Assembly: GCF_944321625.1 (NCBI RefSeq)
Contig: NZ_CALUMA010000021.1
Span: 1 to 64,000 of the forward strand
Direction: 5' to 3'
Source: an uncultured Slackia sp.
Lineage (GTDB): Bacteria; Actinomycetota; Coriobacteriia; Coriobacteriales; Eggerthellaceae
Length of the DNA stretch: 64,000 nucleotides
Each line of letters begins with the position of its first letter. Position 1 is the first letter of the stretch. Both the position numbers and the translations under genes were made by a program. Below are positions 42,551-50,748 of this stretch, piece by piece. The notes beneath the pieces were generated by a model. It worked only from the letters and a program-made list of their open reading frames with translations. It was not told the origin of the DNA and searched no databases.

Positions 42551-42578
42551 GTTCCGCCGTTCTGCCGAACGGCGGAAC
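42551..42578. repeat. Hairpin with the second copy of the 19-bp dispersed repeat
   Basis: GTTCCGCCGTTC (42551-42562), TGCC, GAACGGCGGAAC (42567-42578): perfect 12-bp stem. The first 19 bases are identical to 6250-6268. It lies three bases after a stop codon and has no T-tail. Confidence 0.6.
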
Positions 42579-42604
42579 GGCACGAATAAGCGCCACGACG
42601 CTGC

Positions 42605-42704
42605 AACGCGCTCTCGCACCGAATCTTCGCGCGTTCTCGCAGGCTAGCGTACGAAGTACGCGTCGCCTCCGAGAACCCACGAATCTCCGGCACGAGAGCG
42701 CGTT
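42605..42704. repeat. 100-bp structured (cruciform-like) element
   Basis: Nested complementary segments: AACGCGCTCTCG (42605-42616) with CGAGAGCGCGTT (42693-42704); GTTCTCG (42633-42639) with CGAGAAC (42670-42676); AGGC with GCCT; and GCGTAC (42647-42652) with GTACGC (42656-42661) around the loop GAA. It could be an RNA 3' structure, an extragenic palindrome or a decayed mobile element. It sits in the gene-free region 42549-42929. Confidence 0.55.
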
Positions 42705-42758
42705 TCGCTGTTTCGTCCTGATTCCGCAAGCTATAAACTTGCTTAAGCTACTCTGAGG

Positions 42759-42786
42759 TTGATGCATTTTCTTAACAGGTAAAATC
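42759..42786 (+). promoter_or_regulatory. Candidate promoter for the PiT phosphate operon
   Basis: TTGATG (42759-42764), 16 bases, TAAAAT (42781-42786) in an AT-rich block. A second TAAAAT lies at 42803. Confidence 0.45.
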
Positions 42787-42821
42787 TAAGTCAATTTTTT
42801 GTAAAATTACGCGTATCATAG

Positions 42822-42850
42822 AGGGTGCACGTTTTGGGCGCCCTCTTTTG
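42822..42850 (+). terminator. Hairpin with T-run in the PiT leader, possible attenuator
   Basis: GAGGGTGC (42822-42829) and GCGCCCTC (42839-42846, one G-U) followed by TTTTGTTG. It lies between the candidate promoter and the GTG start, so it could terminate upstream read-through or attenuate the operon. Confidence 0.5.
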
Positions 42851-42929
42851 TTGTGCGCTCTTGATGCAGGTCATATTTCTGCGAGGGCGCGGCTGCGGAG
42901 CCGTTCGCCGTTTCGAAGGGAAGGGTGCC

Positions 42930-43982
42930 GTGAGCGTAGAACTGGGGACGTTTATAGCCCATCTCATGACCAACCCTCTCATGGTTGCCGTCACGCTTCT
43001 CAACGTGGGCGTCATCATCGTCAATGGCGCTACCGACGCTCCTAACGCCATCGCCACGGTGGTATCCACGCGCTCTATGAAGCCGCGCCCTGCCATCATT
43101 CTTGCTGCGGTATGCAACTTCCTCGGTCTTCTGGTGGTGTCCATGTTCACCAGCGCCGTGGCAAGCACCATCTTCAACATGGTCAATTTCGGCGGCGACA
43201 ACACCGTCGCCATCGCCGCTCTTGCCGCCGCCATGGTGGCCATCATCGTGTGGGGCGGTGCGGCATGGTACTTCGGCATTCCCACGTCGCAGAGCCATTC
43301 GCTGATCGCTGGCCTTACGGGCGCGGCTATTGCCGCCATGGGCAGCCTGGATGCCATCAACTGGAACGAGTGGATCAAGGTCATCTACGGCATTCTGCTT
43401 TCGACGTTTTTGGGTTTTGGCCTGGGTTGGTTCACCGCCAAGGTGGTCGCGTTTCTGTGTAGGGGCGTCAACCGCCATAAAGCCAACGAGGTGTTCCATT
43501 GGTGCCAGATTGCCGCAGGTGCTGGCGTGGCGTTCATGCACGGCGCGCAGGACGGCCAGAAGTTCATGAGCGTGTTCCTGCTGGGCATCGCGCTTTCCGC
43601 GGGCCTCGGTCAATCCGCCGAGCTTGCTCTGCCGATATGGCTTATGGTGCTGTGCGCTATCAACATGGGTCTGGGCACCGCCATCGGCGGCGAGCACATC
43701 ATCAAAAACGTCGCCATGAACATGACGCACCTCGAGGTGTATCAGGGCTTTTCCGCCAGCTTCTCCGCGACGCTGTGCCTGATTCTCGCGACCTTCACCG
43801 GCATGCCGGTTTCCACGACGCATGTCAAGACCACCGCCATCATGGGCGTCGGCGCCGCCAAGCGCAAGACCGCTGTGAAATGGCAGGTGGCGATCGATAT
43901 GGTTAAGACCTGGGTGCTTACGTTCCCGGGTTGCGGCCTGATCGGCTTTTTGATGGCGGAGCTGTTCCTGATGTTCATCTGA
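42930..43982 (+). CDS. PiT-family inorganic phosphate transporter
   Basis: The 350-residue permease has about ten helices and both PiT signature repeats: NVGVIIVNGATDAPNAIATVVSTR near the N-terminus and GAGVAFMHGAQDGQKFMSVFLLG in the second half. The GIPTSQSHSLIAGLTGAAIA and GMPVSTTHVKTTAIMG segments are the paired P-S/T-S/T-H motifs. It imports phosphate (often as a metal-phosphate complex) using an ion gradient. I chose the GTG at 42930, preceded by GAAGGGAAGGG; the frame stays open upstream, and an ATG at 42966 is an alternative. The PhoU-like partner follows. Confidence 0.92.
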   Translation: MSVELGTFIAHLMTNPLMVAVTLLNVGVIIVNGATDAPNAIATVVSTRSMKPRPAIILAAVCNFLGLLVVSMFTSAVASTIFNMVNFGGDNTVAIAALAAAMVAIIVWGGAAWYFGIPTSQSHSLIAGLTGAAIAAMGSLDAINWNEWIKVIYGILLSTFLGFGLGWFTAKVVAFLCRGVNRHKANEVFHWCQIAAGAGVAFMHGAQDGQKFMSVFLLGIALSAGLGQSAELALPIWLMVLCAINMGLGTAIGGEHIIKNVAMNMTHLEVYQGFSASFSATLCLILATFTGMPVSTTHVKTTAIMGVGAAKRKTAVKWQVAIDMVKTWVLTFPGCGLIGFLMAELFLMFI

Positions 43983-44078
43983 CGTATGTCGCGGCGCAGG
44001 GGCTCCGATGCGAGCGGGCGCCGTTAGTTTGGTCTGACGCGACGGCCGTGCGCGGCGCGCTTCAAAGAGAGGATTGCC

Positions 44079-44708
44079 ATGAGCCTTAAGTCACGTTTCA
44101 ACTACTTCGATGCGTTCGAGAAGCAGGTTGACCTTGCCTGTCAGGGGGCCGAGCTTCTGATTGAAATCATCGAGAACTTCACGACGTCCGATGCCGTGCT
44201 CCCCGAAATCACGCGCGCCCATGCCATCGAGCATGAGGGCGATGAGGTGTGCCACGAGGTATTCGAGGCTTTGGCGGTCGACTTCATCACCCCCATCGAG
44301 CGCGAGGACGTGATCGCGCTCACGCAGGGGCTCGATGACGTGGTGGACTACATGGAGAGCACCATTCAGCGTTTCTACATGTACAACGTGACGTCCATGC
44401 ACCCGCGCGCGGTGGAATTCGCCCGTCTGCTGCTGAAGAGCTGCCAGGCGCTCAAGGCCGCCATGTGCGACTTCCGCGATTTCAAGAAATCCAAGAAGCT
44501 CAGCGCGCTGCTGGTAAGCGTTTCTGACGTTGAGGAAGAAGCGGACGATCTGTTCTTCCACGTGATGCGCGATTTGTACCTGCGCAGCGAGGAAAGCCCG
44601 GCAGACGTATTCATCTGGGACAAGCTGTTCCAGCGCCTTGAGAACACGGCAGACGCCTGCGAGCACGTGGTTGACACGATGCGCATGGTGATGCTGAAGA
44701 ACGCATAG
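44079..44708 (+). CDS. DUF47/PhoU-like partner of the phosphate transporter
   Basis: The 209-residue helical protein matches the DUF47 family (YkaA-like): FNYFDAFEKQVDLACQGAELL near the start, then HAIEHEGDEVCHEVFEAL, FITPIEREDVIALTQGLDDVVDYME and LFQRLENTADACEHVVDTMR. The conserved E-x-x-x-D clusters form metal sites as in PhoU. In many bacteria it lies next to pit and modulates its activity. AGAGAGGA precedes the ATG; the gap to pit is 96 bases. A bidirectional terminator follows. Confidence 0.92.
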   Translation: MSLKSRFNYFDAFEKQVDLACQGAELLIEIIENFTTSDAVLPEITRAHAIEHEGDEVCHEVFEALAVDFITPIEREDVIALTQGLDDVVDYMESTIQRFYMYNVTSMHPRAVEFARLLLKSCQALKAAMCDFRDFKKSKKLSALLVSVSDVEEEADDLFFHVMRDLYLRSEESPADVFIWDKLFQRLENTADACEHVVDTMRMVMLKNA

Positions 44709-44765
44709 CCGAAGCGCTCGTGCGACAAGCCGAAGCACTTGCGCAACAAACATGATTACGCAACT

Positions 44766-44793
44766 AGAAAGGGCCCTAGGGCCCTTTCTTTTT
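44766..44793. terminator. Bidirectional terminator between convergent genes
   Basis: AGAAAGGGCCC (44766-44776), TA, GGGCCCTTTCT (44779-44789), then TTTTCT. It serves the phosphate operon and the trigger-factor-like gene whose stop is at 44794. Confidence 0.8.
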
Positions 44794-45705
44794 CTATCGA
44801 ATCAGGTTGTCGACCGCCCACACAAGCGCCTTGGCGCGGCGGGTCTTTTGGGTGAGCATCCAGAGCTTGCCGGCGTTATCGAGCTCCTGGCGCAGGGCCT
44901 CTTCGCGGCCGGGGGCCATTTCGTGCAGGATGGCTGCTTCGTCCTCGGGCGTCACCTCGAGGTTCTGTTCGCGGAAGATGGTTTCCAGGGCTATCTCGTC
45001 GTAGAGCTGGCGCATGGCGCCGCGGCGCAGGTCGGCCTCGACCTCCTGCGGTTTCTTACCCGTGCGGATGCGGTATTCGCGATAGGTTTCGCCGTCTTCT
45101 TCAAGCGCGGCGTGGAATGCCTTGTTCTCGCGGGCGAATGCCGCGCTCTCGAGCGTCGCAGAGACGGTGCCCGTCAGACGTGCGCGCAGGGCGCGAAGGA
45201 TGTGCTTCTCGAGTTTGGGCGAAACTGAGGGCAGGGAGGGGCTTGCGGCGTCCTTATTGGCATCGGTGCGCTCTGCCTTTTGGGGGGCAACCTCCGCGCG
45301 TAGTTCTTTAGTGAGCTCGATGGGCGTTTCCAGGTCCAGTTCCATGGGCGGTATGGCGTGGAGCGATGTTTCGAACGCATAGGGCGCGCCTTCTTGGTAG
45401 GGCAGCGTCGAGCGCGTGGACGGCTCCAGCAAAAATGTCAGGCCAAGCTTGCGAATGGCGTGGTCGGTTGCCCGTGCCTTGACGGTTTCCTCCAAAAACA
45501 CGCCCATTTCCATGTCGGTGAGCATGAAGCATGCCTTCTCGAGGGCGGCCGCTTCGTCGGTGCCCAGCACGGTTGCCAATCGTCGATGCGCCCCTCGTAC
45601 AAACTCGGCAGCCTCTTCCGCAGTGAGAGAGCCCGAGAATTCAATGGGCATGTCGGACGGCTTTTCTCCATCGGCATCATTCATCTGGGGCATCGTGATT
45701 TCCAT
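44794..45705 (-). CDS. Trigger-factor C-domain-like protein, function unknown
   Basis: A 303-residue soluble protein rich in Glu and Ala. The last 120 residues are predicted helical and resemble the C-terminal chaperone arm of trigger factor (LRRGAMRQLYDEIALETIFREQNLEVTPEDE in two parts, then ILHEMAPGREEALRQEL and a TRRAKALVWAVDNLI end). There is no peptidyl-prolyl isomerase domain. The first half contains LTAEEAAEFVRGAHRRL and a Pro/Ala linker. It may be a ribosome-free chaperone; this is inference from weak similarity. The ATG at 45705 is set by GAGGTCC; another ATG lies 12 bases on. It converges on the phosphate genes. Confidence 0.6.
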   Translation of the reverse strand: MEITMPQMNDADGEKPSDMPIEFSGSLTAEEAAEFVRGAHRRLATVLGTDEAAALEKACFMLTDMEMGVFLEETVKARATDHAIRKLGLTFLLEPSTRSTLPYQEGAPYAFETSLHAIPPMELDLETPIELTKELRAEVAPQKAERTDANKDAASPSLPSVSPKLEKHILRALRARLTGTVSATLESAAFARENKAFHAALEEDGETYREYRIRTGKKPQEVEADLRRGAMRQLYDEIALETIFREQNLEVTPEDEAAILHEMAPGREEALRQELDNAGKLWMLTQKTRRAKALVWAVDNLIR

Positions 45706-45929
45706 AGGACCTCGATTCGTTTGCCAAGCTGGCTGAAAGGGCAACCAGCAGCATGTCCGATATAGCTTCAATTCTACTGGCAGCGAATGAAGAAATGCGA
45801 TTATGCGCTGACTTTTCAAAGAAAGCTCTACGCCGGAGGCCTATATGTAGGTTTGGGGCTTCTAAAACTCGACTCGCGGACTTCCGAGGCGTTGAAATGT
45901 GCTCGCGGTCCAAGCTTTCTGAGGCGAAA

Positions 45930-46060
45930 CCCCTTGAAAATCAGGGTTTTCGAGTGCCTGTTCGAGTAGAAACGGAGTTTGTGCAGCATCGCACCAGGTC
46001 AGATGTGTGTTCAATTCTGGATACTTAGCAAGACATCCGAAAACCCTGATTTTCAAGGGG
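45930..46060. repeat. Foldback element with perfect 23-bp terminal inverted repeats
   Basis: The arms are at 45930-45952 (starting CCCCTTGAAAATC) and 46038-46060 (ending GATTTTCAAGGGG), exact complements, with 85 bases between. The interior has no frame of note. There is no obvious target-site duplication next to the arms. It lies in the gene-free region 45706-46215, whose remainder holds nothing I can identify apart from possible promoter parts for the M16C gene. Confidence 0.7.
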
Positions 46061-46215
46061 TCTTGGTGTTTTGCGGGGCTTGCAGGTCTTGAAGGGCGTC
46101 AAATTATTCGCGAGGCTGCTGCGCTATAATCCCTCGCGTTACACGATGAAGCCTGCGGCGCCGGCATGGGATTGATGTTGCTGCGCGTTTTGCCGCGGCT
46201 TATGAGGAGGCATGT

Positions 46216-49182
46216 ATGCTCACTTCCGACCAGATTGGCGTCATTGCCGCTGCTCACGGCTTTGGTCCGGTGCAAAGCGAGCCGCTGAACGAGATCGATG
46301 GCGTGGCGCACGTGATGCGCCATGAAAAAAGCGGCGCCCGCCTGCTGTTTTTGGAGAACGAGGATGAGAACAAGGCGTTCTCCATCACGTTTAAGACGCC
46401 GCCCGCCGACGACACCGGCGTGTTCCACATCCTTGAGCACTCGGTTCTGTGCGGATCCGACAAGTTCCCGGTCAAAGAGCCGTTCGTGAACCTGCTCAAG
46501 ACCTCAATGCAGACGTTTCTGAACGCGCTCACCTTTCCCGATAAGACCATGTATCCGGTGGCGAGCACCAACGACCAGGACTTGCTCAACCTGATGGATG
46601 TGTACATGGACGCCGTGCTGCATCCGATGATCTACAGCAAGCGCGCCATCTTCGAACAGGAGGGCTGGCACTTTGAGCTGGACGAGGCTGAGGGCGACGC
46701 ACCCGAGGCGCTGCGCTATAACGGCGTGGTGTTCAACGAGATGAAGGGCGCCTTGGCCGACCCCGATAGCGTGCTGTACCACGCGGTGAACGCGGCGCTG
46801 TTTCCGGGCACGTGCTACGAGTTCGAGTCGGGCGGGCATCCGCGCGCCATCCCGCAGCTGACCTACGAGGGATACTTGGACACGCATGCGCGCCACTACC
46901 GTTTGGATAATTCTTATATCGTGCTGTACGGCGACCTCGACCTTGACCGCGTACTGGGCTTTTTGGACGAGCGCTACCTTTCCGCGGCGGATTGCGCGCC
47001 GCGCACTGATGACGCCCCTAATGAGATCGGCATCGCTGCGCCGCGCGTGACGCTGGACGTCGAGGTGCCCATGGATACCGCTCCCGAGAACGCGACGGTG
47101 GGCGTGGGCTACGTGATTGGCGAGGCGCGTGATTTCGAGCGCGTGCTGGCAGCGGACGTGCTGATGGATGCGCTCATGGGCGGCAACGAATCGCCCATCA
47201 AGCGTGCGGTGCTTGATGCTGGTTTGGGTGGCGATGCTACGGCGTATCTGTTGGATTCGCAGGCGCAGCCGGTTGCCATGTTCCAATTGAAGGGCGCGAA
47301 GCCGGGCGTCGCTTGCGCGTTCATGGAGCTTATCGAATCTGAGGCACGACGCCTTGCTGAAGAGGGCATCCCGCGCGATCTGCTCGAGGCGTCACTTTCG
47401 CAGATGGCGTTTGACCTGCGTGAACGCGACCGCGGTATGGCCGACGGCGTGCCGCTGGCCATGAACGCGCTGGCCGGTTGGCTTTATGGCGACGATATGG
47501 CCACCACGTATCTGCACTACGAAGATGTGCTGGCGCATATGCGCGCCGGTCTGGACGGGCGCTATTTCGAGGACGTTTTGGCGTCGCTTCTGCCGGCGAA
47601 CGGTCACAAGGCGCTCGTGGACGTGGTGCCTCAGGAGACCGGCGGCGAGACCGAAGAGGCCGCCGAACTTGCGGTGAAGCTCGCCTCAATGAGCAGCGAG
47701 GATAAAGAGCGCGTGCAGGGGGACGTCGCTGAACTGCGTCGTTTGCAGGAAGAGCCCGATTCGCCCGAGGCTCTGGCGACGCTGCCGCAACTGCATGTGA
47801 GCGATATCGGGGCTGCGCGACCCGATACGCAGGCGCGGCGCTTCGAGGGCGCGCCTCTTACGTGCCTGCACTACGATATGCCCACGCGCCATATCGACTA
47901 TCTGCGTCTATATATCGATATCGACCACCTCAACTGGGATGACTTGCCGTACGTGACCATTTTGTCCATGCTGCTGTGCCGTTTGGATACCGCGCAGCAT
48001 ACGGCGGCTGATTTGGACACCTATGCCCGCTCGCATCTGGGGAACTTGAGGTTTGCGGCGAACGTGTATGCTCCTGACGGGGCGCCTGATGATCTGTCGC
48101 TCAAGATGGTGGTGTCGGCAAGCGCTCTGTCTGAGGAGCTTGAGCATCTGGCAAGCATTCCGCGCGAGATATGGGAGACCACGCGCTTTGACGACGCGGG
48201 TAAGATTCGCGATGTACTGGTGCAGCGCCGCATCGCCATGGAACAGGCGTTCATGAACGAGGGGCATACGCGTGCCATTAGCCGTATGACCTCGTATTTC
48301 TTCAAGTCGTGCGTGCTGCGCGAGCAGATGAGCGGCGTGGATTTCTACTTGTTCCTGAAGGATTTGATCGAGCACTTCGACGAGCGGTTCGACGAGCTCA
48401 AGGCGCGTCTCGAAGATATGAGGGCGCGCGTGTTCTCGGGCGAGCGCGTGACGGCGAGCTTTGTGGGCTCGCGCGAGGACTGCGCGAAGTTCTGGGAGCT
48501 TGCGGGAACGCTCGGCTTTGCCGCGGAGGGCCCGGCATGCGTGCTGGGGGCTGAGTCGGCGGCAGAGGATGTCGAACGCTCGCGCATCGCCATACCCGAG
48601 CCGCAGGCTAAAGACGAGGCGTTCGTCGTGTCCGGCGATGTGGTGTATGTGGCGAAAGGCGCCGACGTGTCCGGCATGGGTGCGTTCGATGGCGCATGGT
48701 CGGTTGCGTCTAACGCGCTTTCGTTCGATTACCTGTGGAACGAAGTGCGCGTGAAAGGCGGCGCATACGGCGTTGGGTTCCGCCGTGTGGCGGCGGGGCT
48801 CGCGCGCTACTATTCGTTCCGCGATCCGGCGGTCGACCCCACCATCAAACGTTTCGACGCGGCGGGGGAGTGGCTTGCCGCCTTTGAGCCCGATGCCGAC
48901 GAGATGGAAGGCTACATCGTTTCTACGGTGGCGACGCATGATGCGCCGGTCAAGCCCAAGGCGGCGGCGCTTCGCCAGGACGGTGCCTACTTCACGGGCA
49001 AGCCTGTGGATTGGCGTGAAAAGACGCGCGAGCAGATTCTTGCGGCAACGCCCGAAGTACTGCGCGGCTTCGCGCCGACGCTCGATGCTGTGGCGAAGAG
49101 CGGTCACGTATGCGTGTTCGGCAGCAAAGAGTTGATTTCCGCCGCGAAATCGGTCGATCTCGAGGTCACGGAGTTGTTCTAG
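46216..49182 (+). CDS. M16C-family zinc metallopeptidase (presequence-protease-like)
   Basis: The 988-residue protein is a full two-half insulinase-type peptidase. The inverted zinc motif HILEH is at 71-75 in VFHILEHSVLCGSDKFPVKEPF (in two parts), and the downstream glutamate is in YNGVVFNEMKGALADPDSV. The M16C_assoc linker and an inactive second half follow, with FDYLWNEVRVKGGAYGVGFR near the C-terminus. Without a signal peptide it is cytosolic and likely degrades short peptides. ATGAGGAGG lies before the ATG. It stands alone and is followed by a terminator. Confidence 0.93.
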   Translation: MLTSDQIGVIAAAHGFGPVQSEPLNEIDGVAHVMRHEKSGARLLFLENEDENKAFSITFKTPPADDTGVFHILEHSVLCGSDKFPVKEPFVNLLKTSMQTFLNALTFPDKTMYPVASTNDQDLLNLMDVYMDAVLHPMIYSKRAIFEQEGWHFELDEAEGDAPEALRYNGVVFNEMKGALADPDSVLYHAVNAALFPGTCYEFESGGHPRAIPQLTYEGYLDTHARHYRLDNSYIVLYGDLDLDRVLGFLDERYLSAADCAPRTDDAPNEIGIAAPRVTLDVEVPMDTAPENATVGVGYVIGEARDFERVLAADVLMDALMGGNESPIKRAVLDAGLGGDATAYLLDSQAQPVAMFQLKGAKPGVACAFMELIESEARRLAEEGIPRDLLEASLSQMAFDLRERDRGMADGVPLAMNALAGWLYGDDMATTYLHYEDVLAHMRAGLDGRYFEDVLASLLPANGHKALVDVVPQETGGETEEAAELAVKLASMSSEDKERVQGDVAELRRLQEEPDSPEALATLPQLHVSDIGAARPDTQARRFEGAPLTCLHYDMPTRHIDYLRLYIDIDHLNWDDLPYVTILSMLLCRLDTAQHTAADLDTYARSHLGNLRFAANVYAPDGAPDDLSLKMVVSASALSEELEHLASIPREIWETTRFDDAGKIRDVLVQRRIAMEQAFMNEGHTRAISRMTSYFFKSCVLREQMSGVDFYLFLKDLIEHFDERFDELKARLEDMRARVFSGERVTASFVGSREDCAKFWELAGTLGFAAEGPACVLGAESAAEDVERSRIAIPEPQAKDEAFVVSGDVVYVAKGADVSGMGAFDGAWSVASNALSFDYLWNEVRVKGGAYGVGFRRVAAGLARYYSFRDPAVDPTIKRFDAAGEWLAAFEPDADEMEGYIVSTVATHDAPVKPKAAALRQDGAYFTGKPVDWREKTREQILAATPEVLRGFAPTLDAVAKSGHVCVFGSKELISAAKSVDLEVTELF

Positions 49183-49214
49183 GTAAGGTTTGCTGCAAAA
49201 GGGAAAGCCTATCC

Positions 49215-49255
49215 AAAACGGGACGGGAGCACTAAGCTTCCGTCCCGTTTTATCC
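49215..49255 (+). terminator. Terminator of the M16C gene
   Basis: AAAACGGGACGGGAGC (49215-49230) with GCTTCCGTCCCGTTTT (49236-49251), 16 bp with one G-U pair, then ATCC; the T-run is part of the stem. Confidence 0.75.
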
Positions 49256-49334
49256 ACGCGGCATCATGACATCGCGGCTTCTTCCCGAGCTCTTCTGTAT
49301 AGAAGCAATGAGGGGCCGACAGGGGCGGGTCAAA

Positions 49335-50036
49335 TTACCCCAAAGAGGCCGTATTCATTTGTTTGCGTCGTGCCTGCTTGAGCCAGTTTTTCTTGAATGC
49401 GCCTATGCTGCCGAAAAACTTATCGTACGTGCCGCCGTTTTCTTTGGCGGCATATTTTACTGCGGCAAGCTCAATAGTGCAGAGGTAGTCAGCTACCTGT
49501 TCCAAGCGATAGTCTGACATGGAGGTATGCCTTTGTTCAACAGCATTTTTTGAGAGTACGAACCCGATGGATTGGTCGAGTGCCCGCTTCACGATGTCTT
49601 GCCCATGGTCGTAATAGACTTTCACATCATCAAATGACTGGAAGAATGCCAAATTGTCGAACATCAAGTTAGATACATCGCGCTTCATTTTTGCAGAGAG
49701 CGCGAGAGGGTTGTCGTACTCGCGACGTCGGTATACGAATGTTCGATATGCGATAGGAAGTCGCTGCGTCAGGATATTGAATGCGTACAACAGTTTTTTG
49801 CGACTTTCAAGCGGAAGGTGCTCATAGGGGCCGTGCCCATTAAGGAGCGGCTCCGAATGGAAGGGAATGTTGGGCAAATTCGCCGCGAGAAGAGACTGTT
49901 CGTAAGCGGATATTTTCTCAGCAATGGAATCAGCTTGATTATGGAAAACAAGGGTGAGGAGGTAATAGCGAGAGGTTCCACCTCGGCCTCCCGATTCGTC
50001 AGCGAATATCGAAAGTTCCCTTGCCAACTTTGCCAA
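49335..50036 (-). CDS. DUF3800 family protein
   Basis: The 233-residue protein has the DUF3800 hallmark IFADESG close to the N-terminus, YLLTLVFH, an internal VYYDHGQDIVKRAL and QVADYLCTIE near the end, a layout resembling an RNase H-like fold with acidic residues. DUF3800 proteins are frequent in mobile and defence-associated loci; function is unknown. I propose a TTG start at 50036 because CGGGAGG lies five bases before it on the minus strand. The open frame reaches an ATG at 50108, but that region also forms a strong GC hairpin. GC content is lower than in the neighbours. Confidence 0.72.
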   Translation of the reverse strand: MAKLARELSIFADESGGRGGTSRYYLLTLVFHNQADSIAEKISAYEQSLLAANLPNIPFHSEPLLNGHGPYEHLPLESRKKLLYAFNILTQRLPIAYRTFVYRRREYDNPLALSAKMKRDVSNLMFDNLAFFQSFDDVKVYYDHGQDIVKRALDQSIGFVLSKNAVEQRHTSMSDYRLEQVADYLCTIELAAVKYAAKENGGTYDKFFGSIGAFKKNWLKQARRKQMNTASLG

Positions 50037-50059
50037 TATAGCCTCCCGAATATGAAAAT

Positions 50060-50080
50060 GCCGGGGGATAAGCCCCCGGC
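50060..50080. repeat. Perfect GC hairpin just upstream of the DUF3800 gene
   Basis: GCCGGGGG (50060-50067), ATAAG, CCCCCGGC (50073-50080). It has no T-tail on the minus strand apart from ATTTTCAT, where a weak terminator is possible, between the DUF1648-type gene and the DUF3800 gene. Confidence 0.5.
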
Positions 50081-50185
50081 GCTTGGAGGTAGCAATACTT
50101 GCCACCATTGGCTTTATACCATACTTTGCTCGTGCCTGTCAGTGGATAATTTGCGCAGGTGTTGCGAACGAGATTGCTTCTGGCT

Positions 50186-50533
50186 TTACGGAGCAAAAGC
50201 GAGAGAAAGCGCTAGGAGCAGAATTGTGACGATGATGAATAGGACCGCGACGATAACGAGCGCTACCCGTCCGCTTTGCGGCGTTTTCGTTTTGATGAAG
50301 CCGTATGCGTGGAGCTTATCGGAAAAGGCATAGAACAAGAAGAAAAGCGCATTACACGTAGACATGAAGCCACCTGTAATGAGAAGCTCGAACCTGCTGC
50401 CGTATCTATCAACCTGTCCGTTAAATCCAAAATGCATCGCCACCACGTCGGGCGCTGCGGCAAAGAATGCGAGCGAAATCGCAAATGGCGCGATCACGAG
50501 AATAATCCAGAATGCGAGTGTCAGGGGTTTCAT
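50186..50533 (-). CDS. DUF1648-domain membrane protein (SdpI-like N-terminus)
   Basis: The 115-residue protein has three helices (about 5-27, 45-66 and 90-112). Between the first two lies APDVVAMHFGFNGQVDRYGSRFE, a DUF1648 motif of the form P-x-x-V-x-x-H-F-x-x-x-G-x-x-D. DUF1648 is found in SdpI-type immunity proteins and in small membrane proteins near regulators. The ATG at 50533 has AGGAG eight bases upstream; an ATG at 50539 is too close to it. It runs towards the DUF3800 gene and diverges from the YhgE/Pip pair. Confidence 0.72.
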   Translation of the reverse strand: MKPLTLAFWIILVIAPFAISLAFFAAAPDVVAMHFGFNGQVDRYGSRFELLITGGFMSTCNALFFLFYAFSDKLHAYGFIKTKTPQSGRVALVIVAVLFIIVTILLLALSLAFAP

Positions 50534-50587
50534 GGGCATTCTCCTAAGAACATTGTTATTGTATATCACGCTTTGAGGTTGCTTTAT

Positions 50588-50659
50588 CGTGGCCACAATG
50601 CAATTCGTAGCCGGCTCTCATATAATCAGATTATTCATTTGAGTAACGAATTGGCCACG
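50588..50659. promoter_or_regulatory. Bipartite inverted repeat around a TATAAT box upstream of the YhgE/Pip pair
   Basis: CGTGGCC (50588-50594) and AATTCGT (50602-50608) are complementary to ACGAATT-GGCCACG (50646-50659), a 14-bp arm split by seven bases on the left. TATAAT (50621-50626) lies in the loop. It could be an operator pair for the divergent genes at 50533 and 50749. Confidence 0.45.
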
Positions 50660-50748
50660 AAACAGGAAAGACGTGAGCGGAAACAAGTCCATCTGCCATG
50701 GTGGCGCGTGGTTTTTAGTGCGACAATGCGACAAGAAAGGAGGCGCTC

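Noticed and set aside
49999-50196. 65-codon minus-strand frame with an SH3-like look (WYKANGGKYCYL)
   Set aside because: It overlaps the DUF3800 start region in another frame and has no ribosome binding site; at most a remnant, too weak to report as a gene.
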